DNA of 64,000 bases from Anaerotignum sp. (lineage in GTDB: Bacteria > Bacillota > Clostridia > Lachnospirales > Anaerotignaceae): contig JAHHTW010000007.1 of the NCBI GenBank assembly GCA_020024265.1, positions 19,056 through 83,055 on the forward strand, written 5' to 3'. Positions 9,606 to 17,878 of this stretch are shown here, in pieces. The first letter of the stretch is position 1; the number at the start of each line of letters is the position of its first letter. A program made the translations under genes and the position numbers. The notes beneath the pieces are model-generated. The model made no database searches. It saw only the letters and a list, made by a program, of their open reading frames with translations, and was not told where the DNA came from.

Positions 9606-10073
9606 ATGAAATGTCCTTTTTGTAATTTTGCGGATACAAAGGTCATTGACTCCAGAGCGCAGGATGAAAATAGTGTCATCCGCCGTAGACGTTTGTGTGA
9701 AAATTGCGGGAAACGTTTTACAACCTATGAAAGAATTGATTTGATTCCCATTACTGTCATCAAACGTGATGGTACGAGAGAGATTTTTGATAAATTAAAA
9801 CTGCAAAACGGTATTTTGAAATCATGCAACAAACGACCAGTGACTGCCAAACAAATTGAGAAGCTGGTAGATGATATAGAAAACATACTTTCTGTAAGTG
9901 GAGAAAGAGAAGTGGAAAGTGCATTGCTGGGCAATATGGTGATGGAACGACTCAAGGAATTGGACGAAGTGGCATATGTACGCTTCGCTTCCGTATATCG
10001 TCAGTTTAAGGATATCAACAGTTTTATGCACGAATTGGAAAAAATCAAGCATGAAAAACAGGACGGACAGTAA
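9606..10073 (+). CDS. nrdR: Transcriptional repressor NrdR
   Basis: 155 aa. Zinc-ribbon plus ATP-cone repressor of ribonucleotide reductase genes. The ribbon is MKCPFCNF...RRRLCENCGKRF (two CxxC pairs); the ATP-cone follows from about residue 47 (ITVIKRDGTREIFDKLKL). The start at 9606 is chosen because GAAAGGAGG ends a few bases upstream and the family begins MKCPFC; an in-frame ATG at 9585 has no ribosome site. The likely target, nrdDG, is close by with box-like sequences in front of it. Confidence 0.96.
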   Translation: MKCPFCNFADTKVIDSRAQDENSVIRRRRLCENCGKRFTTYERIDLIPITVIKRDGTREIFDKLKLQNGILKSCNKRPVTAKQIEKLVDDIENILSVSGEREVESALLGNMVMERLKELDEVAYVRFASVYRQFKDINSFMHELEKIKHEKQDGQ

Positions 10074-10090
10074 GGAAAGAGGCATTGGAT

Positions 10091-10360
10091 ATGGAGCAGA
10101 AGGTTTGTGCAATGTTTGCGTCAAATCCGGATGCAAGAGCTTGTGCGGAAAGCATTGCATTGCGGTATCAGACATCCGGTATGCAGGTTGTATTTTCTGC
10201 ACAGACACAGTTTGAAGCCGCATATGCGCAAGCACAAGAAAGCAAAATGACACATTTGCTGTATTTTCAAGATACAGAGCATATCACGATGGCAAGCTTT
10301 GCAGATGAAATGGGTGGCTTTTGTGTAGATATTTTGGTATCTGATTTGCAGCTGCCATAA
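10091..10360 (+). CDS. Small hypothetical protein, possibly anticodon-binding-like fold
   Basis: 89 aa from ATG 10091 (AAGGAAAGAGG ends 8 bases before; the TTG two codons earlier is too close). It begins 17 bases after nrdR and probably shares its transcript. The text around SGMQVVFSAQ...AYAQAQESKMTHLLYF faintly resembles the anticodon-binding domain of HisS-type synthetases, where a strand is followed by a helix and then a LLYF strand. This is a weak resemblance read by eye; I would call it hypothetical. Confidence 0.6.
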   Translation: MEQKVCAMFASNPDARACAESIALRYQTSGMQVVFSAQTQFEAAYAQAQESKMTHLLYFQDTEHITMASFADEMGGFCVDILVSDLQLP

Positions 10361-10466
10361 AAAATTTTTGTAAGACAGGCAAGAACCAACAAAATACCTC
10401 ATAGGATAGGAGTGTAAGTCGATACAAATCAATCTATATCATTACATTCAAGGAGGTATTTGTATT

Positions 10467-10661
10467 ATGTGTGGATTTGGTGGTTGTGGTAACGAAAATT
10501 GGATTTGGATCATTTTGCTGTTGTGCTGCTGCAACAATGGCAACAACAACAACTGTGGCTGTGGCAATGAAAACTCTTGGTTGTGGATCATTTTGCTGCT
10601 GTTGTGCTGCAATAACGGCAGCAACAATTGCGGTTGTGGCAACCAGTTGGGTAACTGCTAA
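10467..10661 (+). CDS. Cys/Asn/Gly-rich mini-protein with internal tandem duplication
   Basis: 64 aa. Two copies of the same unit: a NENWIWIILLLCCCNNG half (residues ~9-25) and a NENSWLWIILLLLCCNNG half (~34-51), joined by GCG/NNCGCG linkers. About a quarter of residues are Cys or Asn; each unit has a short hydrophobic stretch ending in Cys pairs. A strong AAGGAGG site precedes the ATG and a terminator follows, so it is a stand-alone gene. Such short aromatic-hydrophobic-Cys proteins occur in Clostridia and recall spore-coat or YjcZ-like small proteins; the function is unknown. Confidence 0.8.
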   Translation: MCGFGGCGNENWIWIILLLCCCNNGNNNNCGCGNENSWLWIILLLLCCNNGSNNCGCGNQLGNC

Positions 10662-10677
10662 AGCAAAAAAATGCAAG

Positions 10678-10702
10678 AGGGGCGGCTGCGGCTGCCCTTT
10701 TT
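10678..10702 (+). terminator. Intrinsic terminator after the Cys-rich mini-protein
   Basis: 9-bp stem AGGGGCGGC / GCTGCCCTT with a TGCG loop (10687-10690), then a T run to 10702. Two G-T wobbles. Confidence 0.85.
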
Positions 10703-10733
10703 GGGTGTATGCAAAGAGATTTTGGGATATCAC

Positions 10734-10762
10734 TTGCTTTTACATTGGAAAAACAGTATAAT
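10734..10762 (+). promoter_or_regulatory. SigA-type promoter of the methyltransferase-hslO operon
   Basis: TTGCTT (10734-10739), 17-base spacer, perfect TATAAT (10757-10762), 31 bases before the methyltransferase start. Confidence 0.8.
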
Positions 10763-10793
10763 TTTTGTCAATGTAAAATAAGGGAGGAGCAAT

Positions 10794-11558
10794 ATGGACG
10801 CTTATTCGGATTTTGCTGCTGTATATGACCGTTTCATGGAAGAAGTTCCATATGGAAAATGGTTGGATTTTTTGGAACAGCTATGGCAGAAGGAAGAAAA
10901 GAATATACAAACAATCGCTGATCTTGGCTGTGGCACAGGGAATATGCTGTTGCCATTGGCAAAAAAAGGTTATACCATGATCGGTGTGGATCTTTCTTTG
11001 GATATGCTGAGTCAGGCAGAGCAAAAGCTGAGGAGCGAGAACCTCTCGGCGATGCTTTTACAGCAAGATTTGGCAGAGTTTGTACTGCCTATGCAGGTAG
11101 ATTGTATACTTTCTGTTTGTGATAGTTTCAACTATTTGACAGAGGATGGTGCATTATCAGATGCTTTTGCATGTGTTGCACAAAATTTAAAGTCGGATGG
11201 TTTGTTTTGCTTTGATATGAATACGGAATATCATTTTCGGGAATTGTTGGGCGAAAACACATTTGCTGCAACAGATGAAACAGCCGCCTATATTTGGGAA
11301 AATTACTATGACACAGAAGAAAAAATCAATGAGTATGCAGTAACTTTTTTCTGCGAGGGCGCAGATGGACGCTATACACGCAGTGAAGAAGTACACTATG
11401 AGCGTGCTTATGCTTTGGAGGAGATTGAAAACGCTTTGCAAGCACATGGACTTTGCATACAAGCAATGTATGCGGATTATACAGAGGAACAGCCGCAGCA
11501 GGATACAACACGTATCTTATTTGTGGTTCGACATCAGAACGGAGGAAAAACGATATGA
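10794..11558 (+). CDS. Class I SAM-dependent methyltransferase
   Basis: 254 aa. The glycine-rich SAM loop is IADLGCGTGNM (residues 41-51), followed by the acidic end of strand 2 in MIGVDLSLDML and a motif IV-like DCILSVCDSFNYL. The N-terminal YSDFAAVYDRFMEEVPYGKW resembles the family of small-molecule methyltransferases found beside hslO or ribosomal genes in Firmicutes. The substrate cannot be told. The stop overlaps the hslO start (ATGA), so the two are coupled. Confidence 0.9.
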   Translation: MDAYSDFAAVYDRFMEEVPYGKWLDFLEQLWQKEEKNIQTIADLGCGTGNMLLPLAKKGYTMIGVDLSLDMLSQAEQKLRSENLSAMLLQQDLAEFVLPMQVDCILSVCDSFNYLTEDGALSDAFACVAQNLKSDGLFCFDMNTEYHFRELLGENTFAATDETAAYIWENYYDTEEKINEYAVTFFCEGADGRYTRSEEVHYERAYALEEIENALQAHGLCIQAMYADYTEEQPQQDTTRILFVVRHQNGGKTI

Positions 11559-12436
11559 GTCAGGATTATATCATTCGTGCAACAGCAGGCAATGGCAGCA
11601 TCCGTGCCTTTGCAGCAACAACAGGGAATTTGGTACAACATGCAAGAGAAATTCATCATACTTCTCCCGTAGCCTCTGCTGCGTTAGGCAGAATGCTTAC
11701 AGCAGCAGCGATGATGGGCAGTATGCTTAAGGGAGAAAAGGATTTGGTTACATTACAGATTCGCAGCCTTGGTCCGCTCAAGGGGATTGTGGTATCCGCA
11801 GATGCGCAGGCAAGAGTCAAAGGCTATGTATTCAATCCCAATGTGGATATTCCATCCAAATATCCAGGCAAGCTGGATGTAGGCGGGGCTGTAGGGGAAG
11901 GCTATTTGAGCGTCATTCGTGATATTGGACTGAAAGAGCCTTATGCAGGCAGAATTCAGCTGGTAAGCGGAGAAATTGCAGAAGATTTAACATATTATTT
12001 CGCACAGTCTGATCAAACGCCATCCGCAGTGGGCTTGGGTGTCTTGGTAGATACCGATACTTCCATTCGTTGTGCAGGCGGCTTTATCATACAGCTGATG
12101 CCGGATGCAACAGAGGAGATGATTTCTCGATTGGAGCAGAAGTTGAATACAGTACCTTATGTTACCGATTTGCTGGATATGGGAAAATCTCCGGAGGAAA
12201 TATTGGAGATCATTTTGGGCGATATGGATTTGAAAATTACAGATCAAATGCCAACAGAATTTTACTGTAACTGTACAAAAGAACGTGTGGAAAAAGCGTT
12301 GATCAGTATTGGTAAAGAAGAATTAGAAAAAATCATTTGTGAAGATAAAAAAGCAGATTTGCATTGTCATTTTTGCAATAAGGAATATCACTTTACAGAA
12401 GACGAATTACAAACGTTGATGGAGCATACAAAATAA
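11555..12436 (+). CDS. hslO: Redox-regulated chaperone Hsp33
   Basis: 293 aa. Hsp33 is a cytosolic holdase switched on by oxidation of a C-terminal zinc site. The four ligands are visible: C238-N-C240 (FYCNCTKERVE) and C271-H-F-C274 (DLHCHFCNKEY). The N-terminal MSQDYIIRATAGNGSIRAF and the RGPLKG-type IRSLGPLKGIVV segment are typical. The ATG at 11555 is preceded by GGAGG and overlaps the methyltransferase stop. Its presence in an anaerobe suggests defence against accidental oxygen. Confidence 0.95.
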   Translation: MSQDYIIRATAGNGSIRAFAATTGNLVQHAREIHHTSPVASAALGRMLTAAAMMGSMLKGEKDLVTLQIRSLGPLKGIVVSADAQARVKGYVFNPNVDIPSKYPGKLDVGGAVGEGYLSVIRDIGLKEPYAGRIQLVSGEIAEDLTYYFAQSDQTPSAVGLGVLVDTDTSIRCAGGFIIQLMPDATEEMISRLEQKLNTVPYVTDLLDMGKSPEEILEIILGDMDLKITDQMPTEFYCNCTKERVEKALISIGKEELEKIICEDKKADLHCHFCNKEYHFTEDELQTLMEHTK

Positions 12437-12530
12437 TGGATGCTCAGTTCTGTATAGGGGATTTGCTGATTCATGGTAACCATAGAATCACAGAGCAGAG
12501 TATACTTTTGTATATTGTATGAAGGATACC

Positions 12531-12581
12531 AAAGAGATTCTGCATGTCTTATGTCGGACATGCATAGGAATCTCTTTTTTT
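12531..12581 (+). terminator. Intrinsic terminator after hslO
   Basis: AAAGAGATTCTGCATGTC pairs with GACATGCATAGGAATCTCTTT (one small bulge) and ends in a T7 run near 12581. A second hairpin without a T tract lies just before it (GATTC...GAATC, ~12469-12490). Confidence 0.85.
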
Positions 12582-12896
12582 ATTGCAGTCTGATTGTTAT
12601 GTGATGACGGTCACACTCTAGAAATAAAAGGATTGTCAAAAAAGATAGAGAATATATTATAATAAATAAAAAATCCATATATACTCTTTTGTTAATCTAT
12701 TTTCTATGGAAGGATGTCTTTTTATATTGCAGGACATAGAGAAAATCAGAGTATGATTTGGATATAAAAGGGGAAAAAACAAAAAAAGTTTAATGTAGGG
12801 AAAAAGTTTATGTTTTGTACTGTGAAATTCGCTTGAAATTTAACAATAATTTATACAGAGAATCCAAGATGTACGAACAAGAATGAGAAGTCAATA
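12582..12896. other. AT-rich intergenic region, no gene seen
   Basis: About 315 bases of very AT-rich DNA between the hslO terminator and the V-ATPase promoter. It contains short runs such as AAAAAGTTTA twice (~12784 and ~12802). I see no frame with a ribosome site, and no recognisable RNA structure. Confidence 0.5.
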
Positions 12897-12925
12897 TTGA
12901 CAATATTGACAATTTACATTATTAT
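12897..12925 (+). promoter_or_regulatory. SigA-type promoter of the V-ATPase operon
   Basis: Perfect TTGACA (12897-12902), 17-base spacer, TATTAT (12920-12925). The -35 sits in a short direct repeat (ATTGACAAT twice, 12896-12913). Transcription from here would give a leader of about 250 bases before the first gene. Confidence 0.75.
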
Positions 12926-13183
12926 TTACTGTAAGGTATGTTTTATATTTTATACATCCTATATGAAAAATGTAAAAATCTATCGGATTTATACATTTTC
13001 CTCCAATTTTATGCATTTGACGATCAAAAAACAGTCAGATGCTTATATTTGTATTTGTGGTGTGAATTGTTTGCTTATGGTGTACGAAGTTTTGATTGTT
13101 TATTTATTAACAACTTTTTGTGTCCATAAAGGAAACATTGGCATACAATGCAAGTCAATTTGTGGTAAGAGAGGTGATGAAAA

Positions 13184-13510
13184 GTGGCTTATGAAATTCT
13201 GAAAACAATTGTGGAAGCGGAAGCGGAAGCACTTGAAAAGAAACGCAAAGCAGCAGAAGCTGGCGAACAGCTCAAGGCGCAGGCTCAGATGGATGCGGCA
13301 GATTTGCTAGAGCAGACACGAAAAAAAGGGCTTCAGATGGTAGACGATGCGGTAGTACATGCAGTAGAAGATAGTGTCGCAACCATACAGGGCATCCGCA
13401 GAGAGGCAAATGATGCTTGTGAAGAAATCAGAAAAATGGCTGCAAAAAAGAAAGAAGATGCAATACAGGCAGTGATTGGAAAGGTTGTGGGTACGTATGG
13501 CAGTAACTGA
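13184..13510 (+). CDS. ntpF: V-type ATPase peripheral-stalk subunit (G/H type)
   Basis: 108 aa, almost wholly charged Ala/Glu/Lys/Arg coiled coil (AEAEALEKKRKAAEAGEQLKA...), the form of the stalk subunit that dimerises with subunit E. GTG start with GAGGTGATG ribosome site 5-10 bases upstream. Position first in the operon matches ntpF of Enterococcus hirae. The end overlaps the start of the I subunit by 14 bases. Family assignment rests on composition, length and place, because these coiled coils diverge quickly. Confidence 0.85.
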   Translation: MAYEILKTIVEAEAEALEKKRKAAEAGEQLKAQAQMDAADLLEQTRKKGLQMVDDAVVHAVEDSVATIQGIRREANDACEEIRKMAAKKKEDAIQAVIGKVVGTYGSN

Positions 13511-15491
13511 GATGCAAAAACTCACGGTAATCGGTCTGAATAGTACACAAACACCATTTTTGCATGAGCTGATGCGCCTGGGTGTCGTAGAAATCAATTC
13601 ACAGGTTGGTGCAGTAAACGATGAGCAATGGATGCCAGACATTTTCCGTACAAGTAACAGTGCGGATGTTTCTCGTCTGGAGGCGGATATTCTCCGTGTC
13701 AGCACAGCATTGTCCGCAATCAGCAAATATGACACTGCCAAACAGCCACTTTTGCGTATTCGTGAAGAATTTGGCTTGACACAGTTTATAGATTATATGA
13801 ATCAAGTCAAAACAAAGCTGGAGCGTACGGTGGATCAGGCGGTAGAAGCAGACCGCAAAATTGTGGAGTCCAAAACAGAAATCAATCGTATCCGCACCGT
13901 TATGACAGGTTTGGAACCGTGGAAAAATCTGGATGTTCCTGTGGAACAGATGGAAACCAAGTTTGCATGTTCTGTAATGGGTACGGTCGCCGCAAAAACA
14001 AACAGCACACAGATGAAAACAAACATTTTGGAACATGTTCCATCTGTAGTGGTGGAGGAGGTTGGTGCAGACAAACAGCAAAGATATTTCTTTTTCCTTT
14101 GTCTAAAGGAGGAGAAGGATGCATTGTATGACGCACTGCGCCCCTTTGGCTTTATACCTGTAACATTGGCAGAAACAAAAGGGACACCGGCAGAGTTGAT
14201 ACAGTCCTATCAGCAAAAGCAGCAGGAATTGGAAAATCTGATTTCAGAAGCGGAAGCAGTTTTGGCAGGACTCTCATCTGCAAGGCGTGATATTGAGTTT
14301 TTGTATGATAGCCTTTGCGCACGCAGAGATCGTGCAAAGATTGTCGGAGATATGCTTAGTACAGAAACCGTGTTCTATTTTGATGGTTGGATACCAAAAA
14401 GAAGCAGACCGAAAGTGGAGAAGCTTTTGGAAAGTTATGAATATTATTATGATATTCAAGATCCAAAGCCCGAGGAACAGGTTCCCATTCTCTTGCATAA
14501 CAATAGCGTGGTACAGGCATTTGAAGGTGTTACCAGTATGTATAGCCTGCCTTCAAGACATGATGTTGATCCCACAGCGTTGCTGGCGCCATTTTATTTC
14601 ATATTTTTTGGTTTGATGCTCAGCGATGCGGCATATGGAATCATCCTTTCTGTAGGCTGTGCAATTATGATTAGGAAATATAAACCAGAAGGTATGATGT
14701 ATCGTATGTTGAAAATGTTTTTCTACTGCGGTATTTCCACATTTATATGGGGTGCGCTCTTTGGCGGATGGTTTGGCGACTTTTTTACAGTAGCAGCAAG
14801 GACGATGTTTGGCATTGATTTTGTCATTCCGCCGATTTGGTTCAATCCTTTGGCAGAGCCCATGAAGCTTTTGGTATTTTCGTTGATTTTGGGCGGTATT
14901 CATATTTTTGTCGGTATGGGTGTACAGGCATATATGTTTATTCGAGATGGGCATCCTTTGGACGCATTGTTTGATATTGGTTTATGGTATCTGCTTTTCA
15001 TTGGTCTTGTGATGTTTGGTCTTGGTGGCAGCATTTCCGCAGCACTTCCAAATGTCGGAAAATATATGGCTATTGTTGGCGCAGTTGGCATTTTGATTAC
15101 AGGTGGCAGAAAGAAAAAAGGTCTTGGTAAGATTACGGGCGGCTTGGGCAGTTTGTATGGCATTACCAGCTATCTTTCTGATGTGCTTTCCTATTCCAGA
15201 TTGCTTGCGTTGGGTCTGGCAACTGGTGTTGTAGCACAGGTAATCAATACACTGGGTTCTTTGGCTGGTGGTGGTATTGTTGGATCACTGGTACTGATTG
15301 TTGTATTTTTGGCAGGTACGGTATTCAATATTGCCATCAATGCATTGGGTGCATTCGTACACTCATGCAGATTGCAGTATGTAGAGTTTTTTGGCAAGTT
15401 TTACGAAGGCGGCGGCAGAGAGTTCCGTCCCTTTGCAAGAAATACAAAATATATTAAAATTATAGAGGAGGATGTTGAAGATGGTAGATAG
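13497..15491 (+). CDS. ntpI: V-type ATPase membrane subunit I (a-type)
   Basis: 664 aa. Membrane stator subunit that carries the ion half-channels. The N-terminal ~330 residues are soluble (MQKLTVIGLN..., coiled coils); the C-terminal half holds six to eight membrane segments, including YFIFFGLMLSDAAYGIIL, GALFGGWFGDFF and SYSRLLALGLATGVVAQVIN with the conserved Arg that faces the rotor. Start taken at ATG 13497, overlapping the preceding gene; an upstream in-frame start at 13476 would lie deeper within that gene. Confidence 0.95.
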   Translation: MAVTEMQKLTVIGLNSTQTPFLHELMRLGVVEINSQVGAVNDEQWMPDIFRTSNSADVSRLEADILRVSTALSAISKYDTAKQPLLRIREEFGLTQFIDYMNQVKTKLERTVDQAVEADRKIVESKTEINRIRTVMTGLEPWKNLDVPVEQMETKFACSVMGTVAAKTNSTQMKTNILEHVPSVVVEEVGADKQQRYFFFLCLKEEKDALYDALRPFGFIPVTLAETKGTPAELIQSYQQKQQELENLISEAEAVLAGLSSARRDIEFLYDSLCARRDRAKIVGDMLSTETVFYFDGWIPKRSRPKVEKLLESYEYYYDIQDPKPEEQVPILLHNNSVVQAFEGVTSMYSLPSRHDVDPTALLAPFYFIFFGLMLSDAAYGIILSVGCAIMIRKYKPEGMMYRMLKMFFYCGISTFIWGALFGGWFGDFFTVAARTMFGIDFVIPPIWFNPLAEPMKLLVFSLILGGIHIFVGMGVQAYMFIRDGHPLDALFDIGLWYLLFIGLVMFGLGGSISAALPNVGKYMAIVGAVGILITGGRKKKGLGKITGGLGSLYGITSYLSDVLSYSRLLALGLATGVVAQVINTLGSLAGGGIVGSLVLIVVFLAGTVFNIAINALGAFVHSCRLQYVEFFGKFYEGGGREFRPFARNTKYIKIIEEDVEDGR

Positions 15492-15969
15492 TTTATTAAA
15501 CGGTCAGGTATTGGCGTTGACCGGTGCAGCGATTGCAGCTACACTGGGTGGTATTGGTAGTGCATTGGGTGTTGGTGTAGCCGGTCAGGCAGCAGCCGGC
15601 GTAGTATCTGAAGATCCAAATAAATTTGGTCAGGTACTGCTGTTGCAGGCGCTTCCCGGTACACAGGGTATTTATGGCTTGTTGATTGCCTTTATTGTAT
15701 TGGTAAAGGTTGGTCTGTTGGGTGGCGATGGCATGGTGGATTTGACGGTTGCACAGGGTGCATCCATTTTTGCAGCAGCTCTGCCCATCGGTATTGTTGG
15801 TCTTTGTTCTGCAATTGCACAGGGTAAGGCAGCAGCAGCGGGTGTCATGTTGGTAGGAAAAAGACCCAGCGAACTGGCAAAAGGTATGCTGTTTGCAGCC
15901 ATGGTAGAAACATACGCAGTTCTTGCGCTGTTGGTATCCTTCCTGATGCTCAACAGCCTGACACTGTAA
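15481..15969 (+). CDS. ntpK: V-type ATPase rotor proteolipid subunit K, sodium-type
   Basis: 162 aa, a duplicated two-hairpin proteolipid with four membrane helices, as in E. hirae NtpK. The second half carries the ion-binding Glu (E143 in MLFAAMVETYAVLALL); the first hairpin lacks it. Residues that coordinate sodium in E. hirae are also present: T61-Q62 in LPGTQGIYG and Q114 in SAIAQGKAAA, so sodium transport is likely. Start 15481 is chosen because GAGGAGG ends 9 bases upstream; the ATG at 15472 directly abuts it. It overlaps the end of ntpI by 11 bases. Confidence 0.96.
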   Translation: MVDSLLNGQVLALTGAAIAATLGGIGSALGVGVAGQAAAGVVSEDPNKFGQVLLLQALPGTQGIYGLLIAFIVLVKVGLLGGDGMVDLTVAQGASIFAAALPIGIVGLCSAIAQGKAAAAGVMLVGKRPSELAKGMLFAAMVETYAVLALLVSFLMLNSLTL

Positions 15970-15996
15970 TTGGTATATGAAGGAGGTATGACTCCT

Positions 15997-16557
15997 ATGA
16001 ATGACGGTAAAATTATCATAGACCGCATCATGGCAGAAGCAAATGCAGAGATTGAAGTCATGACAGGAAAGGCGGAAAAAGAAGCCAATCGTATTCTCAA
16101 AGCAGCTGAGGATAAGGCGGCGAAAGAAACAGAAAAATATCGCAAACGTGCCGAAGAAGAAGCCAGAAAAGCACATGCAAAAGAGGTTTCTGGTGCAGAA
16201 ATGGAAGCAAAAAAAGCATTGCTGAGAGAAAAACAGATGATTTTGGATGAAGTCATTACAGAAGCAAAAAAACGCTTGGAAACACTTGCGGATGCGGAAT
16301 ATGCAGAGGTCATTGGTGGTATGCTGGAGCGCTTGGATAAAGCACAAGGCAAAGAAGTGATTGTTTCCAAAGCAGATCGAGCACGTTTGGCAGATGTGAT
16401 TGCACAAAAGGGTTTTGTGCTTTCCGAAGATAGTAGAGAAATAGATGGTGGGTTCATCATCAAAAATGGAGATATTGAGTATAACTATTCCTTTACAGCT
16501 ATGATTATGGTGCAAAAAGAGGAAATACAAATCACAGCAGCAAAAATTTTATTTTAA
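15997..16557 (+). CDS. ntpE: V-type ATPase peripheral-stalk subunit E
   Basis: 186 aa. Long N-terminal coiled coil (AEKEANRILKAAEDKAAKET...) and a globular C-terminal half ending in IDGGFIIKNGDIEYNYSFTAM, the typical subunit E fold that attaches the stator to the catalytic head. AAGGAGGT ends 9 bases before ATG 15997; the ATG at 15988 abuts the site and is less likely. Confidence 0.93.
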   Translation: MNDGKIIIDRIMAEANAEIEVMTGKAEKEANRILKAAEDKAAKETEKYRKRAEEEARKAHAKEVSGAEMEAKKALLREKQMILDEVITEAKKRLETLADAEYAEVIGGMLERLDKAQGKEVIVSKADRARLADVIAQKGFVLSEDSREIDGGFIIKNGDIEYNYSFTAMIMVQKEEIQITAAKILF

Positions 16558-16569
16558 GGAGGGGTAGAG

Positions 16570-17547
16570 ATGGCAAAAAACAAAATTTACCCTTTCGCCG
16601 TGGCCAGTGTCCGTTCCATGGAAAATAAGCTGCTGAGTATGCAAAAATTGATGCAGATGGCAGATGCCAAAGATACAGAGGAAGCGCTGAGAATGCTTTC
16701 CGATACGGCATATGGTAAAACGCAGATTCAGGATGTACACAACTTTGAAGATATGATTCAAAGCCACTTAGAGGAAACGTATGTTTCTGTAGCGCAGCTC
16801 ATTCCGGATGAAGACCTCATTGATATCTTTTTGTATAAAAATGACTATCACAATATTAAGGTTTTGATTAAGGAAGAAATCACAAGAATGAATGCAAAAA
16901 AACTCTTTGTACGTGGTGGTACCATTCCGATAGAAGAAATGAAAAAGAACTTCATAGAACGAAATTATGCAGAAATGCCAATCATTGATGGCGAAGCTGT
17001 AGAAGAAGCCATCAGTCAGTATGCAAAAACAAAAAATGGTCAGTATATTGATACCATATTAGACCGTGCATGTTTTGCCGCAATGGATGATCGTGCAACC
17101 AAGATGAAAAATGCTTTTGTTCGTAAATATGTCACAATGCTGGCTGATTTGACCAATTTGCGTACACTGATGCGTGTGAAAAAAATGGGGCGCCCGTTTG
17201 AGGCATTTGCGGAAGCATTTGTACCTGGCGGTGAAATGCGTAAGGATTTATTTGAACGTGCATATCGTGAAGAAAATATGCTTTCTATATTAAAAGAAAG
17301 TGCATATGGCTCTTTTTGTGAACAGAATATGGGTTTGGGCTTTACCGGATTTGAAAAAGCATGTGACGATTTCCTGATGCAGTACGTGAAGGAAGCAAAG
17401 TATAAAACATTGACACCTGAACCGGTTGTTGCTTATATTTTGGCGAAAGAAACCGAGGCCAAATGCGTTAGAATTATTCTGACCTGTAAGGAGCATAACA
17501 TAGATGCAGAAATTATCAAAGAAAGGGTGAGAGAAGTATATGTCTAA
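16570..17547 (+). CDS. ntpC: V-type ATPase subunit C (d-type)
   Basis: 325 aa. Socket protein that joins the central stalk to the membrane rotor. The all-helical sequence has the family hallmarks YPFAVASVRSMENKLLS, DYHNIKVLIKEE and a C-terminal EPVVAYILAKETEAKCVRIIL. AAGGAGGGG precedes the start. Its end overlaps the next gene by 8 bases. Confidence 0.94.
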   Translation: MAKNKIYPFAVASVRSMENKLLSMQKLMQMADAKDTEEALRMLSDTAYGKTQIQDVHNFEDMIQSHLEETYVSVAQLIPDEDLIDIFLYKNDYHNIKVLIKEEITRMNAKKLFVRGGTIPIEEMKKNFIERNYAEMPIIDGEAVEEAISQYAKTKNGQYIDTILDRACFAAMDDRATKMKNAFVRKYVTMLADLTNLRTLMRVKKMGRPFEAFAEAFVPGGEMRKDLFERAYREENMLSILKESAYGSFCEQNMGLGFTGFEKACDDFLMQYVKEAKYKTLTPEPVVAYILAKETEAKCVRIILTCKEHNIDAEIIKERVREVYV

Positions 17548-17857
17548 AGTTGGAATTATAGGCGACAAAGACAGTATCATGGGCTTCCTCGCACTGGGGA
17601 TTGATATTTTTCCTGCATATACTCAGGAGGAAATCAAAAAAACCATTCACAATCTGGCAGAAAAGGAATATGCGATTATCTATATTACGGAAGAAGCCAG
17701 CTTGAAAGCCGGAGAAAGTCTTGCAAAGTACAAAGATTTGGAATTACCAGCCATCATTGTCATCCCCGGAATTGGAGGCAGTATGGGACTGGGGATGAAT
17801 GAAGTGAGAGAATCAGCAAAGCGTGCCATTGGTGCGGATATACTGTTTAATGATTAA
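17540..17857 (+). CDS. ntpG: V-type ATPase central-stalk subunit F (NtpG in E. hirae)
   Basis: 105 aa. Rotor-shaft partner of subunit D. Recognisable segments are VGIIGDKDSIMGFLALGID, YAIIYITEE and LPAIIVIPGIGGSMGLGMNEVRESAKRAIGADIL. The name ntpG follows E. hirae; other systems call the same protein subunit F. Confidence 0.95.
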   Translation: MSKVGIIGDKDSIMGFLALGIDIFPAYTQEEIKKTIHNLAEKEYAIIYITEEASLKAGESLAKYKDLELPAIIVIPGIGGSMGLGMNEVRESAKRAIGADILFND

Positions 17858-17878
17858 AGATTGTAGGTGAATGAGAAT

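Noticed and set aside
12892..12913. Tandem ATTGACAAT repeats as a possible CRISPR or iteron
   Set aside because: Only two short units, best explained as the promoter -35 region; no spacers or origin features.
12897..13202. 101-codon frame overlapping the V-ATPase leader
   Set aside because: Begins inside the promoter, has no ribosome site and overlaps the first ntp gene out of frame.
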